A stretch of 64,000 nt of DNA, taken from positions 322,642-386,641 of the forward strand of contig SDOX01000122.1 in NCBI GenBank assembly GCA_004565275.1, given 5' to 3'. Under the pieces are notes generated by a model. That model saw only the letters and a program-made list of their open reading frames with translations. It made no database searches and was not told where the DNA came from. This document shows, in pieces, positions 9,951 to 24,655 of the stretch. Source of the DNA: Nannochloropsis salina CCMP1776. Taxonomy: Eukaryota > Sar > Eustigmatophyceae > Eustigmatales > Monodopsidaceae. The translations under genes and the position numbers were made by a program. Every line of letters starts with the position of its first letter. The stretch's first letter is position 1.

Positions 9951-11476
9951 ATGGGGTGGCGGAGTCGGCTTGAGGAGGCAAAAGGGAAGCATCGGCCACG
10001 GCTTAAGGACTGGGCGCGGGATGGCTTCGCGCATCATCGCAGAAGTGAATTCGAGGCACTGGCTCACTTGCCATCGAAACAACGTGATAACGAGGATCAA
10101 GAGTATCGAAGAGGAGGTGTGGACCGGGTACATTGTCGTGACTTGAGCCTCGAGACGTTTATACGGGAATACGAGCAGGCAAGCAAGCCTGTTATCATTC
10201 AAGGGATTCCGGAGGCCGAGCATTGGAAGGCCGCAGAAAACTGGACCAAGGAAAGTGCCTTGCGTCGTCGCATTCGCAAGTACACATTCAAATGCGGCGA
10301 GGACGATGATGGGCGTTCGGTTCGAGTGCGATTGAAACATTTTTTCAAGTACCTTGCAAAACAGAAAGATGATTCACCCCTCTACATCTTCGACTCAACC
10401 TACGATGACAACAAAGAAGCCAAAGTCCTGCTCGATGATTATAAAGTGCCTTCCTACTTCCCGGACGATTTTTTCTCCTTGGTCGGGGAGCGGCGTCGGC
10501 CTCCGTATCGTTGGTTTTTGGTAGGCCCCCGACGTAGTGGCACCAGTTTGCACATTGATCCCTTGGGCACCTCGGCGTGGAACACCGTCCTGACGGGACG
10601 CAAGCGATGGGTCCTCTTTCCCCCCCGTACATCCGCTAGCCTAGCCAAGGGCAAAGCCCTTTACCGTAAGGGTGAAGATGACGAGCCCATCAATTACTTC
10701 GTGGATATTTTGCCGCGCATGCGGTCGTTACCAGCGACGGAAGGCCTGGTATTCCACGAGTTTATTCAAGAAGCCGGGGAGACCGTCTTCGTTCCTGGCG
10801 GATGGTGGCACGGTATGTGTGTTTGGCTTGAAATGCCCTTTGGCCTAAGTCAGTGTGTGTGGTGCTTGCATTTTGCGCTTCTCTTGCGTGCGGTTTGGAT
10901 GTGAGGTCTCACAGTAACACACATCCATGCTCTATCACAGCGGTCTTGAATCTAGAAGATTCTGTGGCGGTGACACAAAATTTTGCGAGCCGCGCCAACT
11001 TTTCTGCGGTCTGGCGCAAGACTCGCTCGGGAAGGAAGAAAATGGCGTGGCGGTGGCTGATGAAATTGGATGAGAGCTATCCCGAACTGGGAAGGTTAGC
11101 GCGTAAATTGAACGAGATGGATGACTTCCACATGCTGACGAAGGTGGAGAGGGAAAAGAAGAAGCGGAGAAGAAAAGATAGAGAAGATGCGAAGAAAAAA
11201 GAGGAAGAAGAGAGGCGAGCGAGGAAAGAGAGACAGAAAGAGCAACGCAAATATCCCTCCTCTTCCTCCTCCTCTTCATCTTCTTCTTCTTCTTCTTCCT
11301 CCTCCTCCTCCTCCTCCTCCTCCTCCTCCTCCTCCTCATCCTCTTCCTTCTCCTTCTCCTCCTCTCAATCCTCTTGTACGACTGTGGCAGCTATGGCGGG
11401 CGTTGGCTTGGAAAAGCGAAAGACAGGGAGCGGAGATGGCTCAGGCATGCTGAAGCGGGCGCGAGAAATGGTTTGA
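9951..11476 (+). CDS. JMJD6: JMJD6-type JmjC oxygenase (lysyl hydroxylase/arginine demethylase family)
   Basis: Fe(II)/2-oxoglutarate oxygenase. Human JMJD6 hydroxylates lysines of splicing factors and has been reported to demethylate arginine. Exons 9951-10812 and 10941-11476, intron 128 nt, 465 residues. Conserved in order: YTFKCGEDDDG, DDSPLYIFDSTY, DYKVPSYFPDDFF, RRPPYRWFLVGPRRSGTSLH. Iron ligands are H201 and D203 (HIDPLGTSAWN) and H287 in GGWWHAVLNL, which spans the splice junction. The oxoglutarate-site T198, N211 and K218 (TGRKRW) are kept. The tail is a Lys/Arg/Glu-rich helix followed by 30 consecutive serines and a basic end, so nuclear localisation is likely. Start chosen because MGWRSRLEEAKGKHRPRLKDW aligns with the animal N-terminus. 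Confidence 0.93.
11258..11347 (+). repeat. TCC/TCT microsatellite encoding 30 serines
   Basis: Trinucleotide run in the last exon of the JMJD6-type gene: 30 successive Ser codons (TCC, TCT, TCA), followed by a few TTC/TCC codons. The codon mixture at the left end suggests an old tract that later expanded as pure TCC. Confidence 0.95.
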
Positions 11477-11782
11477 GCGCGCCACCCCCCGCCACATCTG
11501 GTAATCGTATGCTTGATGCCTGGAGGAGAAAACATAAATACATCACAAATAAAGCACATCTATGTTCAAAGAAGTGCTGTGCCAAAAGTTTGAAAACATG
11601 CCTCAGTCAGAAAATAAATGAGCACTTGGAATTTGATGACAACTTGGTGCGAAGTGCAGATGGAAAACGCGTCCATAGATACCACGCTTGAGGCGTTCAG
11701 AAAAAGTTTCTTTCTTGCTTGCTACCTAGATTACATTGCCGGCACTGTTTGAGTAAAGCACGCGCGCTCCCCCTTGTTCCTC
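11477..11782. other. Convergent 3' intergenic region
   Basis: About 300 bp shared by the 3' ends of the JMJD6-type gene (+) and the MON2 gene (-). No gene is seen. Confidence 0.5.
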
Positions 11783-12091
11783 CTAAAAGAAGCCTGCCAC
11801 GGATGAGACACTCAGTCGACTCGCCCGTTCTCTCAGCTCCATCATCTCCCTCTCCCTCCCTGACAACTCTCGTTGCTGGGCTTTCATCCCGCTCCAGAGC
11901 TCCAGAAAGTTCCCCGTGAGGTCCGCGTCCGAGAGCAGTTCTACTGTGGCCGCGCTGACCGCAGCCGACGACGTTCCGATGCAACGCAAGAGGGCATTTG
12001 CCAGCAACAGGACGTGTCCACACTCCCTCATGTCCCCTTCCATGGTGGCGTGCAAATAGGAGAGAAGATCGTCTTCCTCCTCCTCCTCCTC

Positions 12092-12123
<32 letters not shown>

Positions 12124-15100
12124 CTTCAGAGACCTCCTGGTCTTCCTCGTGCTTTCCAGCCACCGTTGGTGAGAGAGAGGACGCCGGTCGGTTCGCTCCT
12201 TTCCTCTCACCGTTCACGTCTGCTTTGCGTGGATTTGACGTCGAATTGATCCAGTCGGGGACCGCCCAGTCCTCTCCCCTTTTGGTCATGAGCAAGGGAA
12301 GCGTGGAAGGTAGCGCCCAATCAGGAACACGGATGGCTTGGAGGTAGTGGAGGAGGATGAGCAGATGTGCCTCAGCCAAGTCGAAGGCGGGCGTCATAGG
12401 CTTCGAGACACGACTTTTCCCCTGGAACTGATCCATAAAAAGGCGGGCGACAGCGATGAGACCGCTGACAAGGCGCCGGGCGGCTTGAATTGCGAGGACG
12501 AGGGTTTTGCGGGTACTGGTGCTGTCGGAGGGGAGGGATGGAGAAGTAGGAGTGGAAGAGGGCAACATGGCTTGAAGATCAGCCACCAGGCCGAGCAACA
12601 ATTCGAATAAGCGCCGCATATGTCCGAAGGCTACTTTGACGTACACAAAGTTAGGCATGGGCGTACGCTTTTCCCCCTCGTCCGTGGCGGCCACTCCTTT
12701 TTTCCCTGTCGCCCCCCCATCAAATTGACCTTGCCCTCCTACTCCTACCGGCGTCCTTCCCTCACAGCCGGACGCGCCTACCAAGGCGCCCTGGGAAAGA
12801 AGAACATCCACCAAAAGATCCACAAGTGGACCCACTACCCCCCCCCTCAGTCCGTCTTCCAAGGCCACGCAGACCTCGTCGGCCACAATGCGCAACAGCT
12901 CTTCGCCCACACTCGTATAGCCTTCATCTTTCAGGTTCATCCAGAGGAGGCGCTCTTCCGTCCCAAAGTCTGTTTTCAGCTCCCGCCTTTCGCGTCTTCC
13001 CGCCGACGCCGCACTGTCTGCGACCCCCTCTTCCATCGCTCTGTCTTCTTCTTCCCCGCCTCTCTGCCCTGCCTCGGGGACCCAGGGTATGAGAAAGCCC
13101 TCCACCGCCCAAAATGCATGCTCCCATGTCTCCCAAAGATACCTCCCATCCACAAATGGAGGGCAACCCAAGCTATCCCGCCTGCTGCGGTGGCTGCTCG
13201 ATGTGCTGCTCCTTTTCCTGCTCGCTCCATTGTCTATCTCTCCCGAGGCCTTGTCGCACCCTTTCTTATCTTCAATCCCGAGCACATCCCTTGACGCGGC
13301 CGTCCTGGCCGCGCTTAAGCCTTGCCGCAAGACGGACCGCAAGAGGGAGCCGCTACTTTGCACGGAGGCCAAAGGCACGGGTAGGGAGGCACGAACCCCA
13401 TCCTTTCGTGCCCCGAAGCGGGCCAGTGACCGGATCCATGCTGTCCGTGGCACTGTAAATTTTCCCCTGCCTGCACTTGAGCGCAGAGCTCGTCGAGCTC
13501 TGGGAGCTTGCAGACATGCGTGCCCCAAATCCTTGACCAGGGCATCGAAAACTGTGGCCCGCGCAAGGGGGGGAACGTGGGTCTGGTCGTAAAGCTCGGT
13601 CAGGCAATCCGCTGCTTCCTTGGCGAATTGGGGGGTGGTAGGAATGCGGAAGAAGGGGTAAGGTTGAGGAGGGCTCGGAGGAGAAAGTGTGGAAAGCGCG
13701 ACTTGCAACCCCGTCGCCTCAGAGGCAATCCAGCTTCCGGGTCCTTCCTGCAGACGCCGACCAAGGGCGTGCTGTGTAAGCAAGGCAAAAATTGCCTCCC
13801 AGACGGCAGCGTCTTCGTGACGCATCGTTCTCAACAAACGAAGCACCTCTCTTTGATTCGAGAGAACCGATGGTCGCCACTGCACCCTTCCTCTTTCTCC
13901 CCCTCTGCTCGCCTCCCGCGCGTTGACCAGCCCTTCAACCACAGTCACAAGCTCCATCGCCCGTACAGCACTTTCAAATTCTACAGCACGCCCTCCTTCG
14001 TAAGTCGCCCGCAAATTCACCAAAAAGGCGGCTGCGATCTCCCCATCGCGGTCTTCCTGATAAGCATCCACCGCGTCTCGGATGGTAAGCCACGCCTCCT
14101 CCCACATCCTTTTTTTCGCCGACGCAAAGGCCCGTTGTTGCTCTTCACTCCCACTGGGCTCTTCGACACTGGACCGAAGAGGAACTTGATTTTTGCCGTC
14201 ATCCGAAACGGCTTCACCGCCAGACTTGTCTCGCCTGCTCCCTATACCTGCGGCGTGCTCCAACGCGCCGTCAACCACCTTCATTCCCATCGCCGCCCGC
14301 AAAGGGCCTTGCATGGGCGGACCAGCTTTGGACGATAACTGCAAGAGAAGGAAAAGCAATCCTGTCCCTGCCAGGGCAACTTCCGAATTGGGAGGCCGCG
14401 CGCCGAAAACCACACCGGCCTGCGCCGTGCGCAGGGACTGGCTCCAGAGAGAGGGGTACCAGTCATGCGACCAGAAGAGACGAAAAAAGGTCCGGTGGAA
14501 ACGGCCAAGCCCTTGGAGGGACAAGACCCTCGTTTCTGACCACTGCTTGGGTGCCGTGTCCCTGCTGTGGTGCAGAATGACCCGGGGGGCCCCCCTGATC
14601 GCGGCATTCCCGCCCGTCCCTCCGACCCCACCCGACTCAGCCCCCTCCTCTGACGTCCGGGCATCGACCATCCCCGTTCCCTGCTGCTTCTCCCCGACTT
14701 GTTCCAGGCGGGTCTCCTCTCCTTCGTCCACCGCGTTGGACCGACTGGCACGTTCTTCGATCGCCCCCACCAAGGCCGCCATGGACTCGACCCGACGCGG
14801 CCAGCCCTGCCGAGGAAAGGCCAGACCATGGCGGACGAAACAGGCAAAAAAGGTGTTCACAGCACAATTCCTGACTTCCGGGCGCGGGTCCAAGGCCAAT
14901 CGACTCCCCAGCTCTTCTAATATTGTGCTCCATATGACATCCATGAGCCCGTCCTCCAATCCCCCATCTTCCTCACCCGACGCCGTCCTTTGTGCCACGA
15001 CTACTTCACGGAGGCCCAGGCGAGAGACGAAGTCAGCAACTGTCCACACCATTCCCATCGCCGCCAGACTCATGTTCACATCGTACGGCTGGGCAGCAAA

Positions 15101-18100
15101 GCCACCGATGCAGGCGACGCACCAGGGGAAGTAGGCCGGGGGTACGTGCTCTAAGTTGTCGTCGACGATGAGCTTGAGGCTGCGAAAGGCCGCCGGGAGA
15201 CAAGACTCTCCCCAAAAGGACTGGGTAGAATCGGACACGTTGTCCCTCCCCTCCGTATACTGGGCGAGGAAAGAAGAAGAAGGGTTCTGTGGCGTCTCAA
15301 AGGAGGTCCTTTGGCATGAGCCGTCGGGGAAACGGGTTGGTCGTGGACTTTGCTCCTTCTCTCCCTGTCTCCGTGAGACAACTGCGCCCAAAATGTTGAA
15401 GACCTCGGACCACCCCGAGTCCAGAATGTGGCCACTCGATTGTAAAACACGAAAGAGTGCGTGGAGGGCATGCTCCCTCGTATCGTGAAAAGTGGATCCA
15501 CCCAGATCAGCCAACGGTCGAAGCAGCTGGACTTGCGGTGAGCATAAGGGCGTGACATCGGGGGACGGCTCTGCCCTTACAGGACAGGAGGGGGGTTTGG
15601 GACCCTCCGCCTGTCCCTTGAAGGCTTGCGTATCCGGCAATCGGTCTAGCTCGGCCTTGACATAGAACAAAGAGGCAGTATTTCCACTCAAGAAATCGCC
15701 GCGGTTCGGTGCATGGGCTGGCCGCGCATCCCTTTCCTCCCTGCTTTGGGCCGAGGGATAGCCAACGGACGAATCGAGCTTTTCTTTCACTCCTGCTCCC
15801 CCCCGTGACCGTCCCAGCGTTTTGATAATCAATTCCGCCAGCGATGCAGTGGCAAAGATCCTCACGGTGGCAGACGGCGAGCACGCGACCTGCTTCAGAG
15901 CGTCGGCGAGAATATTCGCGATGCATTCGAAGCGATAGATATTGAAAGCAGCGATCCGCACAAGTTGGTAGACTCGAAAGGCCGCAGCCGTGCTGTTGCG
16001 TGTCAGTAGAGGAAGATTGTTGCTGGTACTTGCAAATGCGCTCGGTCCCGGGGCGAGGGAGTTGTTGGCTCCTGAAGGAAAGGCAGGCGCTTGTCCCGAT
16101 GGGGCTGCCAGGGTGGCGGGGAACGAAAGAGAGGAATTAAATGATGACCTAGGCGAAGAAGACACGAGATCCGGGGATGGTTGTATGTCGGATTCTTCCA
16201 ATTGCAGCACGGCGTGCGCGCGCCCGGCGTAAGCGCGCACGATATTGACCAGGGCTGCTTCTTCCGCGAGAGCAGTGAAGGCCGTGAACCGACTCAAGGC
16301 GTTCAAAATCTCGACGTCCTCGCTATCTACTTTTTTGACAGTCCTTGCGGGGCTATCTTGAAGGGATGATTGGGCAGACTTCTCCCCCGTCGTTGTCGGC
16401 GCCGATGCAGCTGGGACGACTACTTCTCCTCCCCCAGCCCTTTGCAATGTGGAATCCAGGAGGTCAAAAGCTTCGACAACGATCTCCCAACTAGCCGGAT
16501 CCAGGCGGTTTGCTAGAAAGGAGACGAGGCGCAGTAGCGCTCGGATAGCATTCGCTTGCCGCTGTGAGAGGGCCGTTCCCCCTCGACCGCTGCCTTTTTC
16601 GCCCTCTCTCTCTACCGCCACGGCCCCGCCTCCCGACGAGCCCACAGGCCCGCTGGGTAAGGAGGAGGGAAGGAAGGTGGATAGCGAGGACGATGCTGTG
16701 GCGGTGACCAAGAAAGTGGATAATGCAGAGCTATCCCCGGTGCATTTGTGGCCCAGATGATAAGAGGGTAAAGCGAGCCGACAGGAGAGAGAGAGTATGG
16801 AGGCCTCGGCATCCAGGATGCCCAAAACGCCCAAGGTCAGGGATAAGCGCTCAAGGCCGACGAGGGAATGATCGAAGAGGCGATCAGACGCCCTCCACGC
16901 GTCGTCTCCGCTGCTGTGACACGTGCTCCCGCCGCATAGGTACGTCAAAAGGTGCGCGAAGAAGCGCATGAGGTCACGCCAGACATCCTCTTTGACCAGC
17001 ATCTCCCGCAAATGCAGCGCGTCTCGGCCCCGCTTGCTTGTGCCCCGCCCATGCCCCGGCTCTCCTTCCATGTCCCCTCCCTTCCCGTGCACAGGCTCGA
17101 GCATGGCGGCAGAGGGTATCAGGGGCCGCAGGCCTCCCTCCATTGCGTCCTCCAGCACCAAACTCCACATGGTATCCACCAGGGCGAGCAGGCACCCCAC
17201 AGCGTTCAGCACCACCTCCCCCTCCGTAATTGGGGGCGCGTGACCGTCACGGACCATGACATCGTAACCGCGGATCGACTCCGGCAGTCCTTTCGCATTC
17301 CACGCGCCGGACGCGGCCGCGGCGTGTACGGCAGCGACCACGGAGGGAGGGTGGGCGGGCGAGACCGCGAAGCGACAGAGACCCTGAACCATCAAGGCCA
17401 AGACATTCGTGCATTCCGAGGACAAGTCGTAGTTCTGAAAGGCGACTTTCAACAAGCAGGAGTCCGCGCAGACCGTGCCCAACACGTCCAAGGTCAACAT
17501 CACCGTCCAAAGCTTCAGCCTGCCCCCCCCTCCCCCCCCACGACCTCCTCCCATCTTCCCTCCCCCGCCCCCCGCCCCGACTGCTCCGGCACCCAACGCA
17601 ACGGCTGCCCCCAGCAAGGATGTGGCCGTGGTCGCGATGGCACTGGCCGTCCCCCCCCGGAACCTGTAGGATTCGCCCCCCTGCTGCCGGCCGAGGACAC
17701 ATCTTCGTTTGCTGACTCCGCGATCGCCAATATCTGGATGAGCATGGCAAGGATGACCTCGCATTGCGGGAGGAGGGACTCAGCCAGCCCGCTTAGGAGC
17801 GAGGTAATCGTCCGCATTAAGCGCACGAGCAATGGAAAGTCCAGATCGGACCGCAGGGTCTGCACGATCAAGGGACATATCTGGTTCCGGAGGACCTCTG
17901 CGTACGCCGCCACCCCCTTCCTCTCGCCCCTGTCTTGAGACTCCCCGCCTTTAAAGAGCCCCGGGTGCTGGGAGAGGATCTGGTCGATCAGCTCCATCCC
18001 CACCACGGGGGATATCCGCAGGTGTTTGATCCACACACCCGTCTCCCCCCGGCATACCAGACACAGGTCTTGAATCAAGTAGTACGCGCATTTTTCCACA

Positions 18101-18957
18101 GGGAACAGGCCCTGCAGGATGGGAAGGTCGCCTTGCTTGCTCGACTTTGTCGACGAAGGATCACGGGGGCTGGTGAGACCGTGCTGGTTGCTGAGGCTCA
18201 GCCCTTCGACGTGCGGCAAAGCCAACGTCCCGCCCTCCGCGTCTCCCTCCTCGCCCCCAGCTCCTTCCCCCTCCTTCGCCTCATCTTCCTCCGGTGCCAC
18301 CACACCGCTGCTGGATCCATCGAGAATCGCTTGGTTTTGCTTTTGCTGTTCATCTCTACCGCCCGTCGAGGTTTGCAGCTCCGCGATCCGGTCGAACATG
18401 AGGCTGACAACCTGTCGCAGAGTAGCTTGAGCGGCGTTACGAACCGTGGCATTTCGGTGCTCCGTCAGTTGAATGCATATGATGAGTGCAGATGCAAGCA
18501 TGTCCTCGGCAAGATCGCATGCGCGCCAGGTGATGGTGAGCAGCAGGGTTTGGAGGACCTTGACATGGACTTCAGGAGCTGCTGCGGAGGGAGATACGGC
18601 TTGTATGGCCAAAACGCGTAAGATGTTCGGAGCATCGGAAGGAGAGATGGCATCTTTGTTTATGAGGTGGGTAATGGAGCCCAATGCATGCAGAATGATG
18701 GCTTTGCTGCAGTCAGAATGATTGCAAGCCAACAGGAAGGGACGGAGAACTTCCTGGGACCGAAGGCGAGAGACGGGCATAGATTCACCCGATTGTCGCA
18801 CTGCTGCCGCATACTGCTCACGGAGCGTCCGCAATTTCACAATGCCACGTTCTGCTGCCTCTTTGATGACGGGATGCTTCTTTTTGGCTTCAACCGATAG
18901 TGCCCGAAGGTCGTCTTCAACAGAACGTAAAAAATCCATGGATTTGGGGCGCTGCAA
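11783..18957 (-). CDS. MON2: MON2-like trafficking scaffold (DCB/HUS, Sec7-related HEAT protein)
   Basis: Large HEAT-type protein related to BIG/GBF Arf-GEFs but lacking a Sec7 domain; MON2 works with Dopey and ATP9A-like flippases at the trans-Golgi/endosome. The start is probably MDFLRSVEDDLRALSVEAK at about 18939, the MON2 DCB signature, followed by HPVIKEAAERGIVKLR and EVLRPFLLACNHSDCSKAI. A HUS-like part has YYLIQDLCLVCRG, NQICPLIVQTLRSDLDFPLL, and then LKLWTVMLTLDVLGTVCADS. The first frame (18957 to about 17650) and the second (about 17650 to 11783) differ by one phase; the switch lies in a Gly-rich linker with a run of eight G. Either a miscounted homopolymer or a short intron (17663-17605, 59 nt, keeps phase) explains it. 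Total is about 2,370-2,390 residues, against about 1,700 in animals, with Ser/Gly/Glu-rich inserts. Confidence 0.85.
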
Positions 18958-20684
18958 GTTTGCTGCTAACGTCCAGTGGAGATCAGAACAGAGATTTGGC
19001 TACAGCTCTTTCATTTTCTTGTCATGAATATACTCATTGCAGCCCCTTCTGGTGAGTGATAAAAGGTATATGTACAGTTGACATGAGAGACTGGGCCCTG
19101 AAGTTGGAGATCAACTTGAGGGTGAGAGAAGTAGAAATAAACAGAAAACTCAGAGATCTGGCATGCAGGTGACGGCCGATCAGGCAAAGAAAACCTGAGC
19201 AAATTCGTGTCTTCCCTGACGTAACAAACAGGTCCTCCGAGGCGTGGCCAATGTGGGTGGCATGGGCATCGGGGGCGGAAACCATTTATGAGCGAGGCGA
19301 CGAGGGCGAGGAGCGAGCGACGCCCTTCCCGAGGATTGTCGGCCCGCCCTGATCGCCCTCCGCCTTGGTGCACTGCATGGTCAGTACGGTGGCTTTTCGC
19401 GCGAGCGTCTGGACACTGTGCACAAAATTCATCGAAAATGACAGCTTTGAGAAGTTTAACCAATCAGTTTCGATAGTGATTGATTGCAAGCTTAAACATA
19501 ACCACTTTTTTGGAGAGCGTTTTTCTGGTTGCTTTTCAGAAAAAAACATCAAATAAAAACGCAAGTCCTTGATGACGGTTTTTCTTGGTGAAAATAATTA
19601 AAAAACAGTAGTGGTAGAATATATAATACTTTTGAGGCAAAATAAACATATTTTAGGCATTTTTGAAACATGGCCTTCTAGCTCCCAGGAGGTTATTCTG
19701 AGGGAAAAGAAAATGCTTCTTCTTAAATGTCTAGCCTCTACTTGTCGGTATGACAGGTAACTCATTGAAATTTTGTTAGGATTCAATGTTCATTGGATGC
19801 CTTTTACACTGATGTGAAGTCGCGAAAGATTCAACTACTGTTGTCTCTTCAGCAGTTCAGAAGATAAACGATGTACTACAGGCCCCTACCAACATCCACA
19901 GAATGCGAGCTGAAGTTGAAGTCATGTTGGTGGGTGATAAGAAAGAAGTTAATGAAGACAAAAGGGAATATGTGACGGATGCGATGATCGCTCAAGCAAT
20001 AAGTCCTGCGAGGGCTATGCAGCTTACTCGCTGTGACGTCGACCGTGCTCCAAAACCGGTAATCGAAACGCTGCCGCCATCCTAGCGCGTTCTCTTTATC
20101 GTCTGTAGAAAAGCAATTGCTGAACAAACTACCACGGTCGTGGTCCTTTTTGTCTTCATCTACTGGTTTTCTTTTCGCCCTAGAAAGCAGTTTTCTAGTC
20201 CAAGAATGTTTCACTTACCTTGGTAGGGGCCTGGAGAACAGCCTGAATACTATTCAATGTTAAGGAGGCAACAAGGCGTGGTCTTTCCTCCTCGTCATAT
20301 CAAAGCGGGAATGGAGCGTGCATTGACTCCTGATATGGACGAATAGGACAGGATTAGACCCGGCAGTGCGATGCCGATGACGTCCGATGATGTGATGAGA
20401 AAGGACCCCGCACTTTCCGCCCGCGGCGTGTGTGGCTGTGTAGACCCTTCCGCGAGGGGGTATGGTCGCACCGTGCTACACGGATCACGGTGCAATTCAG
20501 ACAAGTTTATAATAAAGTTGTGATAATTGACGTAGTCCTTATCAGGATTTAGTCATCGCTCTGAAAATGTCCAAGGTTGGCGTCTTTTTTTCGTCGCGTC
20601 GTTCGCTGCACAATCTTCGGTCTCTGAATCACATCTCACTCTCATGTTTACTTGCATTTGCCACACAACCAATAGCAACCTATT
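18958..20684. other. Long divergent spacer, AT-richer, with possible exon fragments
   Basis: 1.7 kb between MON2 (-) and DBP2 (+). About 19400-20560 is visibly richer in A+T than its neighbours. On plus, 19854-20085 reads as a coding-like stretch (VLQAPTNIHRMRAEVEVMLV, then DKREYVTDAMIAQAISPARA) ending in TAG. On minus, the segment ending at 20219 reads PRLVASLTLNSIQAVLQAPT before a strong GTAAGT donor. I do not recognise either; no start codon or complete gene could be built. Confidence 0.4.
19870..20242. repeat. Inverted 23-bp repeat spaced by about 330 bp
   Basis: 19870-19892 on plus and 20242-20220 on minus agree at 20 of 23 bases, with a perfect 14-base core (caggcccctaccaa). Both copies read VLQAPT in frame. 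No target-site duplication is visible outside the arms, so a transposon is not supported. Confidence 0.75.
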
Positions 20685-24089
<3,405 letters not shown>

Positions 24090-24655
24090 GCGCCACAACC
24101 TTTAGGTGAAGACGTTTTTGGCATTTTTTCATATTCGACGGGACGTAATGCAGCGACACATGGTACAGACTTGATGGAAAAGTAGATCATGCTCCTCCTC
24201 AGCCGAGGGACAGGCGCAGCCACCGTGATCCCTAATATAGAATTATGCGGGGGTGCGTTCCCTGGGGCAGTAAATTTTAGTGTGAAAGTTGTGCCTAGAA
24301 TCAAAAGTAAGCGCGAAAATTGTGCAAGGGACGTGTAGTGTGCGTTGGTCGACGAAAAAAATAAAATAACAGCAGACATGCTATCGAGGCGGGGAGGTTA
24401 GCGCTCTTTCTTGGTTGTCACAAGTTGATGCGGTTTACGGAAACTCTCTTTTGTTCACCATCATTGCCAGTCCAGACCCAATTGCCCTGGTATGCCCATT
24501 CCCTTCTCTTCTGTTTGCTGAACTTGCCTCCACTTTGGAGTTTGAATTCACGGCTCATCCAAATTCAACATCCATGTGCGGTATGCCCCTGATCGCACGA
24601 CATGTCATCAGTCACTATCATTCACTTCAACACATGCAGGCCTATAAAGACGTTT
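24090..24655. other. Intergenic region DBP2 / PGP phosphatase
   Basis: Tandemly oriented genes flank this 566-bp spacer. It holds the helicase 3' UTR and the promoter of the next gene. Nothing else is recognised. Confidence 0.5.

Noticed and set aside
19870-20242. Inverted repeats as ends of a transposon (MITE-like)
   Set aside because: Arms read as coding sequence, no flanking target-site duplication is visible, and the interior lacks transposon features.
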